This document shows, in pieces, positions 13,330-24,800 of a stretch of 64,000 bases of DNA. The stretch comes from Acanthornis magna (lineage: Eukaryota > Chordata > Aves > Passeriformes > Acanthizidae): positions 4,092,001-4,156,000 of the forward strand of contig JAWUZG010000159.1 of assembly GCA_036785705.1 (NCBI GenBank), read 5' to 3'. Numbering within the stretch: position 1 is the stretch's first letter; each line of letters starts with the position of its first letter. The notes beneath the pieces are model-generated. The model did not search any database. It had not been told where the DNA came from and worked only from the letters and a program-made list of their open reading frames with translations. The position numbers and the translations under genes are program-made.

Positions 13330-14280
13330 TTAAAGCCAGCACACATTTTTCTTCTATAGAATATCTGTCAGAGATCTAACTACAAACATCCACTGCTTTG
13401 CTTTCAAAAAGTTCTGTGCGGTGTCTCTCGAGCCCCACAGGTGAATTTGTACTGAGAACATCCATGAAAAGCATTCCAGGTTACAGAGAACTCATTTCAC
13501 CACTTCCTAATTTCTTCCTCCATCTGAAAAAGAGATTTCACCACTTTTACAGGACACAGGAGATTGTCATTCTGGTCCACTACAGGGAGTGACAGAAGTG
13601 CCTGTGCCCAATCATTCACCATGGAAAAGCTGTTGGTGCTCCCACCAGAGCTCTGCCAAACCCAGGGGGGCCACAGGGTCACTTCCATCACCTGCTATTG
13701 TCAGAGTTCATGTGTTCTCCAGGAGCCAAAACACTTACACCTCCCATTTTCCCTCAAATAAAGCTTCTCTGCACCTTCTCCCACATCCCATGATGTTGGC
13801 TCCTCTCTCTCTGTACAAGCTGCTCCGACAGAAACTGCCCTTGGGAATTGCCATGATACACATTGCCATACATGAAATGGGAGATTTTGGCTTTTGCATG
13901 AAAGTTGACAAGGAATTAAATAACTAATATAAGTTGAACCAGTTGAAGTTGTTAACAAAGTTCAAAACAAGGAGTTTGTAAGTTAAAAACTTGAGTTTGA
14001 AGACTCAGGGGTCATATAAAAGAGAAAACTTTATAAAATCTTCTGAGTTCTTTTTGCAGATCAGGCTGTGCTTGAAAAGAGACAAAACCCCTCACCCATG
14101 GCCAAGAGGAAAAATCAGCTCCTCTGATGCTTGACTCCATGGAAATGTGAATTTTAATGAAAAAGGTTTCCCGCCTAAAAGTCTGAGGAACACCTCTGCC
14201 CAGAGACAACGAGCCATTGGTCAAAGGAGCTTACATCACCCAGGATCCCATCCAATGAACTGGACTTTAGAGGAACTCCA

Positions 14281-14347
14281 CCAATCAGCTCCTACCTGGG
14301 GGGCAGGACAATGGGCGGGGCTGAGAGGGGCCAAGGGGGTATAAAAA
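14281..14347 (+). promoter_or_regulatory. Core promoter: CCAAT, GC box, TATA
   Basis: CCAAT at 14281-14285, GGGCGGGGC at 14313-14321 and TATAAAAA at 14340-14347. If transcription began about 30 bases after the TATA box (near 14370), these would lie at roughly -90, -55 and -30, the classical RNA polymerase II arrangement. Activity is inferred from motif order and spacing only. Confidence 0.5.
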
Positions 14348-14459
14348 TGTCACACAGCCTCAGGACCTGCTCTTTGTCTGAAGAAGTTATGAGAGGGGCT
14401 AAGGGTGGTATAAAAATGGCACACAGCCTCAGGACCTGCTCTTTGTCTGGAGAAGTTAC
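14323..14459 (+). repeat. 68/69-bp tandem duplication containing the TATA box
   Basis: Copy 1 is 14323-14390 and copy 2 is 14391-14459. They are directly adjacent and differ at only a few positions (for example GGGGCCAAGGGGG versus GGGGCTAAGGGTGG, and TGTCACAC versus TGGCACAC). Each copy begins GAGAGGGGC and ends in GAAGTTA. The duplicated unit carries the TATA box and the presumed start region but not the CCAAT or GC box. The high identity suggests a fairly recent duplication. Confidence 0.92.
14409..14416 (+). promoter_or_regulatory. Second TATA box, from the duplication
   Basis: TATAAAAA in duplicate copy 2, 69 bases after the first TATA box. It would place a second possible start near 14440. 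Which of the two is used, if either, cannot be told from sequence. Confidence 0.5.
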
Positions 14460-14680
14460 AGAGTCAATTCTGGGACTCTCTGCTTGGGACTAGCCTGGTG
14501 CTGGAAGAACTAGGCTGGCTTTCCAACCTTTTTTTCCTTGGAATTGAACCCAAGCAAGCTCCAGCACTGTGGATCTCCTTGAGTTGGGTCATTTTGCCCT
14601 TTTTTTTTGGCATTAAGTGTCTCTGATCACTGGGACCTGGATTTCTTCTATTATTTTATTCCTCCTGGTTTTGTGTTGTT

Positions 14681-14686
14681 AATAAA
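14681..14686 (+). terminator. Polyadenylation signal AATAAA
   Basis: AATAAA followed within about 12 bases by a T/G-rich stretch, as in a functional poly(A) site. It lies on the same strand as the TATA boxes and about 310 bases downstream of the first presumed start, which supports the LTR reading. Isolated AATAAA hexamers are common in AT-rich DNA, so the call depends on its context. Confidence 0.45.
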
Positions 14687-14740
14687 TTTGAGTTTTGTTT
14701 TTTATAAAACAAAGAGAGTTGCCTCGTTTTTGACAACATT

Positions 14741-17700
14741 GTACTTTAGGCCTATCTCTGCAGCTCTTGGGGGATGTTTACCTTTGTTAGATGAGCAGAT
14801 AATTCAAAATTACAGATTTTTTTCTCTGAAAAATGAGAGTAAAGAGCTCTCAAAGGCTGGGATCCCAAACTTACCCAGGTAACAAAAAGTTCTTGGGGAG
14901 GGAAAAGTTACGAAAAGTCAGGACTTTTTCACCGATCCATAAATTCTGAGTTTCAGAATTAATCACAGGACTCACTCTTCTAATGAACTGTTCTATTCTT
15001 CGTTATTTCCAGTATTTATACAGGTTCTTTCAAGAACAACAACAAGCTGTGTATTTAACAGTGTTCTTTTTAACGACTTCTGTCTGATAAGCAACCTTAT
15101 AGAATGAGTTTGCCTTCAGCTCAGCTGCTCCAGACAGTCACTACAGACACTATTAGCACCAGACACAACCAGATAAGCCTCATCTTATAAGGCTCTGCCA
15201 CCTTTGCCACTCAAACACAGTGTAATCTGAACAAATGAGGTCATAAAAATGGCTCTGACATATAGCTAGTTAACTCACATGTTATGTTCTGATGGCTGAA
15301 ATTGCCTTCCTGGTTTTATGAAGAGATTTTGGGACTGGAAAAGGAAAATTGCGTGGTTCTATTCCCTCTTCTCTGATCCCATTACTCAGTGGGCAGAGCT
15401 GTCACTAGGAAAGCTTAAACACTAAATACATTTACTGTATTAGCCATACTGTACCAGACATCTCATATAGAGCTGGAAAGATGCACTTCCAAACTTGCCG
15501 ATTATCTTTGATGAACATAGTATCACCCAAAATAATTGTGTACATTCAGTGCTGTTTTCCTAATGATTTTGACCTCTTTAATACATTAGAAGGCTGCTGC
15601 TCATAGCTGATGACGCAGCTTTGTCAAAACGTCACCAGAAGAAGAGCACAAAAGGCAAGATGACCTTTCTGCTGTACACATAGCAGCTAAAGTGAAATAA
15701 ATTAGATAGAAAACCAGACTAGGGAAGGACCCTCTTATTAGTGAAACTATGGAAAAACTTTGCGTGGGAAAACTGTACCTGAGCTGCCTTCAAACAGTTC
15801 CAACCAAACAGATAAAAACTTCAGCATTTTCCATTTCCTGAACCAAGGCACACAAATCCCTTTGGCTGGGGGCTGCAAGGGTGATGACTCTGCAGATTTA
15901 TCACTGGGAAAACCACCCCAGGCTCTGGGTTTGCATTCACTCTGTTTCTGTTCCATATGCTGAGTTAATTCGGATTTCAGCAGCCAGCCCCAGCCCACAC
16001 GCTGCCTCACACCTGAGCTACCTTGAAAAGTGGTTGTGAGCAAAAAAAAACAAACAAAAATCTGTCTTTACCAAGTAAAATCCATTTTTTGCAATCTCAC
16101 ATGGAGGTTTCCAGTCTCGTAGGAGTAATGGGACACAACCACTGACATTATAATTCAATAAAGGGAAAAGAAATCATATCTGTCAGTCCATCTTTGGATC
16201 ACAGGGCCTCTTTCTTGTTCCTCCTAACTGACCTCTGCAACAAAGCTGTCAGCTTGGAAGAGCTTAATATCTTGAGAAGATAACCCCCTTAAATTTCTTC
16301 CCTGGCTCACTGACATTCTGTCAACTAGGAGAAAACCTGGCCCAAATTTGGGATCACTGGGATTTCTTTCAGCTTGCTGAGCAGCATGCCAATGCTGTGT
16401 GCATCTGCCCAGGGTAAACTCCCCAAGAGCCTGATCCTGCGAACTGTCAGGAGTCCAAAAACTCCACTAATGCCTCTTAGCAGTGCACTGCTCATAAATT
16501 CGGAGAAATTTTTGGGCAGAGGTTTAATTCTCTTTGGTCTTTTAAACACGAAAATAATGCCATACTAGAAAACAACAGTGCTGCACCTCTCTGCCTCCAA
16601 ACTTTATTGGCATACTCAGAAAAACAGGAATTTCCCTGTCCTTTATCAACTGGAGTGGCTTGCAGTCCTCCTGGAACAAAATGGGCAACTCCACCACAGA
16701 TATGGATCTGATTTCAACTTGCCAGTGCTGAGCATCCCCAACACTCACTCACACACACAGGGAAGTGAGACAAACTACAGAGCCCATCAGTGCCAGAGGT
16801 TTTCCTCATGCTCTTCAGGAGTATTTCCTGTTAAATTACAGCAGTGTATTTGTATGTCAGATCACAACTAGAAACCAGGTGCTGAAAAGCAGCCTCTGAA
16901 AGGGCTGAGGCAGAAGCAGCGTTGACTTCTTGCACAGGGATGGAATATCACATCCCACAGGCAGGGCACACGTCCCAGCAGGGTTTTGCTGTCCAATCAC
17001 AGGAAACCACTTCTGAGGAAAAACCTTCATTATTCCTATATTGTTATAATACTCAAGCACCATATGAAGTTATTAAGGAATTCATTTAGGCTAAAAGCTG
17101 CTGCTGCTACCAATTTTTACTGTGAGAGAAACTCAGGTTTTGGTTAATTCACATTCGGGCTGTCAATTTAGCTACAACCTAAGCTAAAGCTTTGCTTTTC
17201 AGGTTCTGACATTGCTGGCCTTCTTAAAGTCCTTTTATATCTAAGTCATTCGTAGTCTTAGAACCAGAATCAGTATTTAGTTATCTGAAGCCCATCTAAC
17301 CAAATTTTCCACAGTCATTTTCCAGTAAAACACAGCTTTTTAACTCTTTTCCCCCGCTCTCACATAGACAATTTTCAATCACTTTTTACATGGTTAGAAT
17401 TTCAAACACTGAGTGGGTGATAAAGAACCAGGAGTGAATAAACTCCAGGGAACAGACTGACCTCAACTCAAAAGACATTATTTATTAAAGCATATCAAGT
17501 GAACATATATAATTTGTAAGTTCAGTTGTAACAGCTGACAACTGCCCTTTGCTATGTTAAGGGTAAGGTACAAAATTCCCTATCAGCCACCCCAATATTT
17601 GCACTTGGCAATTAGCGTGTTTTTAAAATGCATCTAAATCTAAAATCCAATCAGATTTTTTGTAGGATTAGAGGAACTTCAGTTTAAACTGCCTGCTTTT

Positions 17701-19287
17701 GGTGCAATGAAGTGTTAGTGCATGTCTTTGCTGTACACAGAAAAAAAAAAAGAAGGATTTTGGAGGGGAGGTTAGCAGAGGCTGCTGGATGTGCACTTTT
17801 TATTACCTTAAAATTCAATGTATTTCTGACGAGGTGCAGGCAAATACCACACATCCTGTGGATCTAAGGACACCTGGGTGACATGAGTGCCAGGCTCTGG
17901 CATCCGGCTCTGCACACAGATGGGCACATCATTACATCTCTATCGAGGAATGTGGCATCACAAACTTCAGCAAAGGAGCAGGATGAAGCAGAGACAACAA
18001 TGATTAATGTATGAACAGTGTCCACTCAACCATTGAGGCAGTAATAAAGGTATTAATTTGACTGCAAACATTAAAATATGTACAGTAAGATGGATTTTTG
18101 AACAGTGCAGTGTGGCATAACCTTAATACAGTACATTAAAATCATTCATTACAATGAATAAATAGCTTAATGAGATTTGAAACATCCAGCACTCTCTGTG
18201 TAAGCAGGTGATGAAGTGAAGCCTGATATCAGCACCACTGAACATAAATTATGCAAAAGTAATACTTTTAATGTCGTCTATTCACGGGCATTGTTGCTTT
18301 TGTTAAATATTCAAGTGTACATCTTTCTGGGACAATATCAAATTAGTCTGTCCTGGAGTTTACAACAAATTCCCCCGCAACAGCCTGATTTGCATAAAAG
18401 TAAACAAAATAAAAATATGCACATGTAGTGTGATTTCCTTCCCTTCTTGTGAGGAAAAGAAATACAGCCTCCTTTTGTTTCACCAAATTTTTGTTGCTGG
18501 TGGTGTATTACTCCCCAAAAGTCAGTTCCACATTAAACTAAACCCTAAAATTAAAGGGTATTCCATGTTAAGCTGCAGGGGTATAAGATGAACCGCTGGA
18601 GCACTTTTTTCCCCCCCTATTAACTTAAACAACTTATTAACAAATCAAGCCATTTTATTTAAATTACGTGCCTAACCATGTAATTAGTTAAGTAAAACCA
18701 CTTAAAGCACATTTTTCTTCCCATTTTAAACCGTGATGTTGGAGCTGTTCTATGTTAAAACAGAAAGAAAAGCAATTACTCTAACAATGATTTTTTTTTT
18801 AAAAAGGCTGGTACACAGGTTCTGTGCAGCATAGACAAGGCTGTGGGTTTTGTTTAATATCACTTATTTCTTTACTGTGTACAGACACAGCTCAGAGTTT
18901 TGGATTAATTTCAATAAATATAAAAATCTTTATTCTAACTGTTCCAAAGCACTTGTTATTTACATTTGGAAGTGCAGGATTACTCATGCATGGCTGCCTG
19001 TCAATTAATCCAATATCACCCTGTGGATTTTCCCATTTGTAATTGGAAAATAGAGCTTTTCTGGTTCTCTGCAGAAACAACAGCCATTTAACTACAGGTG
19101 GTGCTCGCCGTGGCAGTGCACACATTTCTCCAATGTTTATCTGGAAAATAAAACCCCTATTTCCTCCAGAGATAGTAAAGCATTTTGGGGGGTAATTTTC
19201 CTGTCTCTAGTATTAAAGTGAGGTTTTATCAATGACAGAAGGCAGAACAGCAGCAATGGGTGAAGGAGGTTTATAATCTTCCCAGCG
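14741..19287. other. Non-coding stretch, no gene recognised
   Basis: No frame longer than about 100 codons, and none resembles a known family. Composition is AT-rich with short A/T runs (for example near 17741 and 18790). I see no transposon, RNA gene or clear promoter. Confidence 0.6.
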
Positions 19288-19390
19288 TGGTGTGGTTTAA
19301 CCCCAGCCCCAGCTCAGACTCCCCCGGTGGGATGGGGGAGAGAATCCAAGGAGTAACAGTGAGAAAACTTGTGGGTTGAGATAAAAACCC
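19288..19390 (-). mobile_element. Fragment resembling an avian ERV LTR
   Basis: The plus strand reads TGTGGTTTAACCCCAGC at 19291, then a GTGGGATGGGGGAGAGAAT block at about 19327, then GAGAAAACTTGTGGG and GTTGAGATAAA at about 19361-19384. I remember these blocks, in this order, from the end of a common bird endogenous-retrovirus LTR read in antisense, so the element would be on the minus strand with its 3' end (GGTTAAACCACA) near 19291. The copy is shorter than I would expect between the first two blocks and stops matching after about 19390, so it is a degraded piece with no coding capacity. The family name was not verified. Confidence 0.5.
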
Positions 19391-21695
19391 TTCTCAGAGG
19401 TGGCTGAGAGTCCCTGATCCCCTCTGCTGGCTGTCCCCAAGCTCCAGAAGCAGCGGGACAGTGACCTGGAGCGCTCAGCCAGGTGACCCCGGGGAGAGGG
19501 AGGCTGGGGATGTGCTGACACTCACACAGCCAGGCTGCATGAAATCAAATGGAAAAGCTGATGGATTACTGCGAACGCTGCCTCCCTGAACTCCTACATA
19601 TTCAATGCAAAAGAGAAGGAATGAAGATTAGCCGAGTGTATATTCCCCACGGTGTCCCAGAGAACTTGGGTTTTTACCAAGTTCAAAATCCAGCAAGTTT
19701 TATCATAGGGCACCTATTCATCAGCCACAAAGTGGCCTGGAAAAACTCACCAGTGTGCCTTTGCAGTCACCCATGACTACTCTGCCAAGCCTCTTGGATT
19801 CTTAAGGTATTTATAGCCAATTATTTACATCCCTTCTTAAGTGATTCCCTAGAAAAGATTCACACAAACATCTTAATCGCTGGAGATCTTCCAGGGAAAT
19901 TAATTTTTACTGGATACCATGACACTCACCAGTCAGTGCTACAAGGGTATCAGCAATCAGCCATATTCAAGGGGTTTCTACTCAAAAGTACAAAACAACA
20001 TCTCTGTCTGACTCAAGTGGAGAACAATCCTTGCACAACAGCAGGTGGGGGATTCACTTTCGAGGTACACACAGCAGAATATGTTGCATGCTCAAAAAAA
20101 ACCAAATACCACTTAAGGTACAAATTCGTAGGAAGGAAAAATTAAATATCCAAAAAAAAAAATGACTCAGCACTAAAAATTTCATTCCAAAAAAGCAATT
20201 TCAGGGGGAGACAAACCCACAGAGCTCAACTCTACTGCAGGATAAATAGCTGTTTACTTTCATTCAGTGGGAGAGTAATCTCAACTGGCACAACAGCATT
20301 AACATCACCTAATTACTCATCAAGTGCAGGAGCAAAGCTTGCTGACCCAGCCCGCATCTTTCTTTTTCCTCGATGCTCACTGTGTCCATATCTCCGCAGC
20401 ACACGGCAAGGCACAAAGGTGGCACAGCAGCTGTCACAACAGGGGCCGTGGGCTCGTGTTTGCAAAATGCATCCCAACCTGATTACACGCTTCAGCAGCT
20501 ATCACTTCTCAGAATTCAATAGAAATTAATTTCTCAACAATGAGGGCAATTAAAAGGTCTGCGTACTATAAAGTAAGAATACCTGCTGACACACCAGCTA
20601 TGCCAATAAAGCTGTAAACAAAGCTGGAACGCAGTGATATTAAAAGGGAGACATCAAACTTCCGTGCTCTGATTATGGGTCTGTTAATACAGTTAATGAA
20701 ACAGTTACTGGTTTAATACAGTATTAACTCCGGCACAGCTTGTGGCACACTAAGTTACACGTAGCAACTAAATTTTGTCCTCTAATTAAAGGACTTAATG
20801 TGAAGTAAGAAAGAAAAGCCTTCATTATTTTTGTGGTAAAACGTCATTGTTAAAAGGTTCCAAACAATCAATGCAATCAGCAGTTCTGGAGTTTATCTGA
20901 GGCCTTGTTTTCACCTTTCAGTGCAAGTTGCTTCAACCTCCAGCCATGCTTGAAATCTGAGCAAAAAAGTAATGGTCATCCAAAAAAATAGTCTGATGAC
21001 TCACAAGACCAACTGCATTGTCCGTGAAGCTGCAATTTTCTGAGAGCAAGGTCAAGCAAATAGAGGTTGTCCAAAATACTTCAGGAAATTCAGGAATGCC
21101 ATGATGATGTCTGAACACGGCACAAAAAGCCTTCCCTTTAGCCAACTTTGATCAAAATTAAAACTTTTTAGACCTCAGCAGCCAAGATTAAAGAGCAAAA
21201 GAAAGAACAGTTTTGTTGGAAGTGGGGACCAGCTCCTGGTGCCCATCAGAAGAGGCTTCTTTTTGGTGAAGAATTCCTTGTGCCCCAACCACATGCGTAA
21301 GTAAAATTCCTCCTCCAAATCAGCAGTGCCTGGCTACTGTAACTCCCCTGGCAGGCATAATAAATACAGGCACTGTATTTAAATACAGGGCACATGGCCA
21401 TCTCCACAAAGGTGATGTATTTTCCTAGAAAAACTCCCTGAATCCTGAGTGCTCATACTGAACATCTTTTGGTTTTGACACGTTTTCTCAGCAGCCGCCT
21501 GAAGGAAGCTCCCACCACAAGATGACAAAATAAAGGAAGGATGACAAAGTGCCTTTCCTTACCCCAGCAGCTGGCTTTAACTAACTCTCAGTTATTGAAC
21601 AAGCTCTCGCAGGTGTGGAGTGTTTGTGGGAAAGGCGGTGGCACACAGAGAAATGAGAACAGCAGCTTCCTGCAGCTCACAATCAGGCAGGAGAG

Positions 21696-21832
21696 CGTCT
21701 GTGCCGCCTGCCACCGCCACCGTCACAACAGAAACCGCGGGGTGTCATCAGAATTCAGGTGGAGTTCGCCTTTCCTCGCCATAATCGCTTTATTAAGCGC
21801 TTTTCGAGATATCTAAGCTGCGGCTCAGCAGC
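21696..21832. promoter_or_regulatory. CpG-dense patch, possible regulatory element
   Basis: I count 12 CpG dinucleotides in about 137 bases, including CCGCGG, while neighbouring kilobases have few. The patch is too short for a conventional CpG island and has no TATA box or clear downstream reading frame. It contains a small inverted repeat, CGCTT-TATT-AAGCG, at 21786-21799. It could be an enhancer, an unannotated start site, or a recently inserted segment whose CpGs have not yet decayed. Confidence 0.3.
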
Positions 21833-24800
21833 CCACAGTCTGTGTTGTCTCTGGCCACGCATTCTAGCTTTAAATCAGAAGAAATTGTGTGTCAGATGCA
21901 AGTTATGATTTGGGAGGAAATAGCAATATTTAGGGTTTTTCTTTGAGAACTGAATAAGCAAACTGAGATGGTTTTGCTGAGCTCAGGCAGGTTCCTGGCA
22001 CAGGCTGTCATATTTGACCCACAGTCTTGATGCCACCACAGCTCAACTCTTTATTTTTTAGTGGCGTTAACCCATGAGTCCATAACAATATTACAGCAGA
22101 GGAAGGAAACTCTGGTGGTCACACGTGAGAAATTCTCAGAGCCAAAGTTCACTCTGGGAAGCTTCAGGAAACAGGAGGCTTAAAATTCATAGACATTTTT
22201 GCAAGTAGTTCTTCAAGTTATGCAAGAAATCAGGCCTCTGACACTTAACCTTCTCGTTGCAAAGGGTCATAAAGCTGAGATTTAAACTGCAGTCTAGGCT
22301 GGAAAAAACACCAGTAGCCCAATACAAAAATATATAGCAATTTCAGTGTCTAATCTAGAAAACGCAACACAATGGTCCACAGAACTGTTCAGGATGCAAC
22401 TTCATTTTCACACATGAAAGTGAAAGGGTCTCCCTGAAACTGGGCTAAACAGGCAAATGCAGATTTCACTTGCTAAAAATGGGTACAATTAAAGAGGCAA
22501 TCTTTTCCCCGAAGCCAACTGCAAGTTCACACTCTCTTTCATCTGGTTAAGTTCAAAACTGAAGCAGATTTTTCCACTCTCTAGTACCAACATGCGCTTC
22601 AAGACATTCAACCAGGAGAAGTTCTGTGTCAGGGCCAGATGCTCTCCTGGCACACCACCTGGCTCGGGCTTGGTGGCCCTCCAGCCCCAGGCTCTGCTAA
22701 ATCCTGTCCCCGTTCCTGTCACAAAGTCACAGGAGCCTTTATTCATCAGGTCCTGCTCTGCAAACACACACTGCAGAAATAATTAGGCTTGCAAATCCTT
22801 ATGCTTAAACTTGTGGCTTTTTTCAGTCTGAGTAAAACAACAGTGCCAGGATCCCAGGCAATGCTGGGGACCTCAGTGAACAGGAATTGCTCCTAATAAT
22901 ATGCAAGAAAATGGTTAAGATTTTAAGAAATAAGGCTGATAGGAATGGCAGAGTGCTCTAAATAATGAAGTGATGTCAGCTGATAGCAATCATTATTCTG
23001 TTCCAGAAAAACTCCTTTACACTTTAAATACCATGAATACCTCTCTGCCCCCAAAGGACATTCCACACCTGCTTTTTCTGTTCATTTCATTCATCAGCTT
23101 TTCAATTTTTTTTACTGAAACACAGACACAACTAATTAAGTGCTAATATCACAGTGAAGGACTGGGCAAGACCAAAAGTCTACCTCAGTATTCCCTCAGA
23201 GGAATAGACCTCTTCAGGTGATCAAATTATGTGACAATTTAAAAGAACTTTATAGAAATTAAGAAGCATGTTGCCATTACAGATCAGAGAGCAGCCCTGG
23301 GATTAGATTTAGCTGCTGGGAAAATCACAGCATTGCTGTGACAAGACAATACACTAAACTCAATTATTTCCATATTCTGCACTGCAGAACCTACATATGA
23401 AAAGCCAAAATATAGTTTTCAACATGTGTTAAAACAACATTTCCTCTGGTCAGGGAAGGGATTTTTTTTTAAATTCTTTTTAAGGTTCCCTTTGGTAGAA
23501 GAATTTTCCTGTTATGCCCACCTATAACCCTTGCAGGCACTTTATTATTTTTGACACTTCTACCTCTTGCCAGCAAAGTCTGTAACAGGGTAGTGAAGCT
23601 GCCCAGCTGGTTGAGAAATTCTGGGAAGTCAGTAAGGGAGAGAGACAAGGGGCACTCAAGCTCGGTCTCCTTGGAACAGGCTGAAAAGCTCTTGCTGCAA
23701 CACTGCCCACTCAGAACTGCCAGAATACAAAGAAAATAAAACTTTCATTATTTATTTTACAGAGTATTTCCAGATTAGACAAGGAACATGAGCTTTAAAA
23801 TAATTTCTTTTTATCTTCTGTATTCACTGACCCCATCTGTGTGTGAATTCACCGAAGTTCCCTCCCCAAGGCCCACCTTGACCTAAGTTACACTTGTAGC
23901 CTGGGCAGGAAGAGAGCTGAATCCATTTGGCTTTTATTTTTAATTAAACTTCCCTTGTTTCCATTATTCTTTCTTCTCAACGGGATATAGACAAATCCAT
24001 TTTGCTCTGCTCATTACTTTCTAAGTCTGAATAGATGTTTGATTAAAAAAAAAAAAAAATCATACAAACTGGTGCGGTTCTCGGGGCAGGGGTGAGACAG
24101 CAGCAGGTTCTTTACCTGGCTTTTCCAATGCCAAAAACCCCACATAAAAACCACCTGAAAAAGAACTGTGCCCCCTCCCCTTTCAGGCACAAACACTTCA
24201 ATTGCCCCCATGGCCCAGCCACACATACCTGGGCATTTTGCACAAACTCAATTAAATGCTCCAGCGCTTTTCAATATTTTCCCACTTGTCAATATAAGGA
24301 GATTTGTACACAAAAAAAAAACAACCTCTGCCTTTTTTAAGGAGCCTTTTTATCTACCCCCATTCCTTCAGTGGCAGAGCTGTGTTTTGTGACATAACAG
24401 CACAATGCCACAATAAATGGCCATGGTGAGCCACACTGCATTTCCATGTTCTGATGTATTAAAGGTTGGGTTTAGATTGGAATCTTAGAGAGGTTTCCCC
24501 ACCCATCCTTAACAGGGAAAGCCTCTTCATCTCTGAGATTTTGCCAAGAGGCTCATAACATATCAAAATTACAAAATCTCAAATCCAGAGTTTAGTTTAG
24601 ACTGAATGACGCACCAGTATTTTTCCTTCCTTACCTGAACTAGTTCACAAATACCAAGTAAGATCTGACTTCAGGTCTCTGACATTTCCCCCTCTGCTTT
24701 GTTTATCTTAAAAGAAAAATCTCTTCTGACAGAATGTCTTTGGTCTTGTTTTACTTTTTTTTTCCCCCTGAATTATTAAGTAAAATTTCTGCTATGGGCC

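Larger units (their letters stand above)
11815..14199. other. Non-coding stretch with an AT-rich dyad and a poly(A) run
   Basis: No supported gene. It contains a cluster of direct and inverted AT-rich repeats at 12336-12411 and a run of 20 A at 13310-13329. The open frames at 13398-13958 overlap each other on both strands, stay under 115 codons and show no recognisable protein. The last ~200 bases may belong to the LTR-like element that follows, whose left edge I could not fix. Confidence 0.6.
14200..14740 (+). mobile_element. LTR-like element with promoter and poly(A) signal (edges uncertain)
   Basis: On one strand and in the order expected of a retroviral LTR there are CCAAT motifs (14252-14256 and 14281-14285, plus an inverted ATTGG at 14216-14220), a GC box (14313-14321), a TATA box (14340-14347), a tandem duplication containing a second TATA box, and AATAAA (14681-14686) followed by a T-rich stretch and a possible ...CA end near 14740. 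I found no internal retroviral sequence beside it, so a solo LTR is the best guess. I could not find a clean TG start or a target-site duplication, and the family is not identified. An alternative is an ordinary cellular promoter, but the following sequence has no long open frame. Confidence 0.45.
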
